Below, one piece after another: positions 62,921 to 64,000 of a stretch of DNA of 64,000 nt. The stretch lies in assembly GCA_029207755.1 (NCBI GenBank), contig JARCOQ010000008.1, positions 26,339,021-26,403,020 on the forward strand, in the 5' to 3' direction. The position numbers and the translations under genes are program-made. The first letter of the stretch is position 1, and the number at the start of each line of letters is the position of its first letter. This DNA is from Chamaea fasciata. Taxonomy: Eukaryota; Chordata; Aves; Passeriformes; Sylviidae. The notes beneath the pieces are model-generated. The model was not told the origin of the DNA. It made no database searches and saw only the letters and a list, made by a program, of their open reading frames with translations.

Positions 62921-64000
62921 TAAAACAAAACCACTACTATATAAACCCTAAAATTGTTTTCTCTAGTTCACTGTTGGTTGAGCCTGATTTTGCAAAGCAC
63001 AGTTTTTAAGAGGTTCGGCACAACTTTGGAATCTATTTTACTCAAATCACATTAACAATTTGTGGGGCTGAAACCTCTGTTTATTCCTGTATTTTTTGTT
63101 GCCAAGTAATTTTACTTCTTGCCTTGCTCTCACAGAATTCAGGCTGTTTTCACCGGGGTATGCCGCAGTACTTCAAGAGCAAGGAAGAATATGAAGAGAC
63201 AGTTTCCATTTGAACCCACACTTTTTAAGTACTTGTGTAGAGCACTGGCTTTTATGTTCACTAGTCCACTGCCCTATAATATCAATATTAATGGCAGCTT
63301 TGCTTTTAATTGCAGCAGAAATAAAAGCAAGCTGTAGGACAGGGTGACATCCCATGGGTAAAGCAGGGCTCCTGTGCTCTAATGAGAACTAAAACAGTAC
63401 TTATTTCACTGTCCTTTTTCCTGGTAAATCTTTGCCTGCCATGTCAGTGTGCTTACCAGTAACACACGAGTACTGTCATGACATTTGTGCAAAGGGACTA
63501 ACTAAGAGGGCTTTCTTGAATACTTTCTTACATAGATTGTGCTTATAATGTCTGCTTTCACACAGTCTCACAGCAGCACTAGGTATTACAGCATGAAAAT
63601 CTCTCATGTCCCACACAGAATTTTATCCTTTGAATAGTCCTGCTAGTTTCATGAAGCACTATTGAACTATAGTGAAAAAAACCCTGGATTAATACCGCAC
63701 ATTTTCAATTTCTGATCAATTACAGCTGATCTTACAAATCTTTTTATATGTTTCAAATAAAATTCATTTTTGCTGCAGATAATAAAGCTTTTTCAAAATT
63801 GTTTTCTCAAGAACAAAGTAATACCAGTGCTCTGACAATTTTGTGTACAAAATGATTACCTGGGGGAGAACGCCATTCAGATTTCAATGTTTTATGCAAA
63901 TAATCCAAGTATGCAATTAGACAAAGCCTTGTTAACTAGGGTTAAAACACATGCAATCAACTGATGCACTTATTTGGTAGAATTTAGATAAGCATAATTA
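62921..64000. other. Non-coding DNA, no gene seen
   Basis: AT-rich unique sequence to the end of the window. Frames at 63119-63337 (plus) and 63173-63355 (minus) overlap each other and match nothing recognised. Confidence 0.55.

Noticed and set aside
1..64000. CRISPR arrays, tRNA/rRNA genes, prokaryotic operons or phage-like modules
   Set aside because: No regularly spaced direct repeats, no cloverleaf or rRNA landmarks, and no dense same-strand reading frames were seen; the repeat content is vertebrate.

Overview
The window looks like AT-rich, CpG-poor nuclear DNA of a vertebrate, most probably a bird. The main evidence is repeat content: a near-complete LTR of the avian ERVL type (49081-49628, plus), another retroviral LTR with TATA box and poly(A) signal (3590-4022, plus), two LTR-related segments on the minus strand (about 42130-42420 and 57530-58027), and two old fragments of the CR1 LINE (31425-31545 plus; 62690-62920 minus). 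CR1 plus ERVL/ERVK-like LTRs, with few SINEs, is the usual avian pattern. All family assignments are from memory of consensus sequences; no search was run.

I could not support any protein-coding gene, tRNA, rRNA, CRISPR array or prokaryote-like operon. The open reading frames are short, mostly compositional, often overlap on both strands and match no family I recognise. The three longest (25808-26239 minus, 47504-47944 minus, 61812-62300 plus) are about what chance allows in 64 kb, and two of them do not start with ATG. The window is best read as an intergenic gene desert or the inside of a very long intron.

Layout: 1-3589 is unique AT-rich DNA with a GGATA repeat at the left edge and a probable MIR-type SINE relic (2346-2455). 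3590-4022 is an LTR. 4023-31424 is nearly featureless, with a 23-bp perfect-armed palindrome (8614-8636), short tandem duplications, a TAATTA direct repeat (19829-19857) and an A30 tract. 31425-31545 is a CR1 3' end. 32694-39207 holds a G-tract and three long plus-strand A tracts. 39845-40195 is a locally GC-richer patch with an 11-bp inverted repeat. 42130-58027 contains three LTR-derived pieces and a T/G tract at 46276-46383. 58028-64000 contains a weak MIR-like core, an old palindromic element (62063-62115) and a minus-strand CR1 relic.

No exciting undescribed system is evident. The items most worth checking are the two palindromes, the inverted-repeat patch near 40 kb, and the related minus-strand LTR segments.
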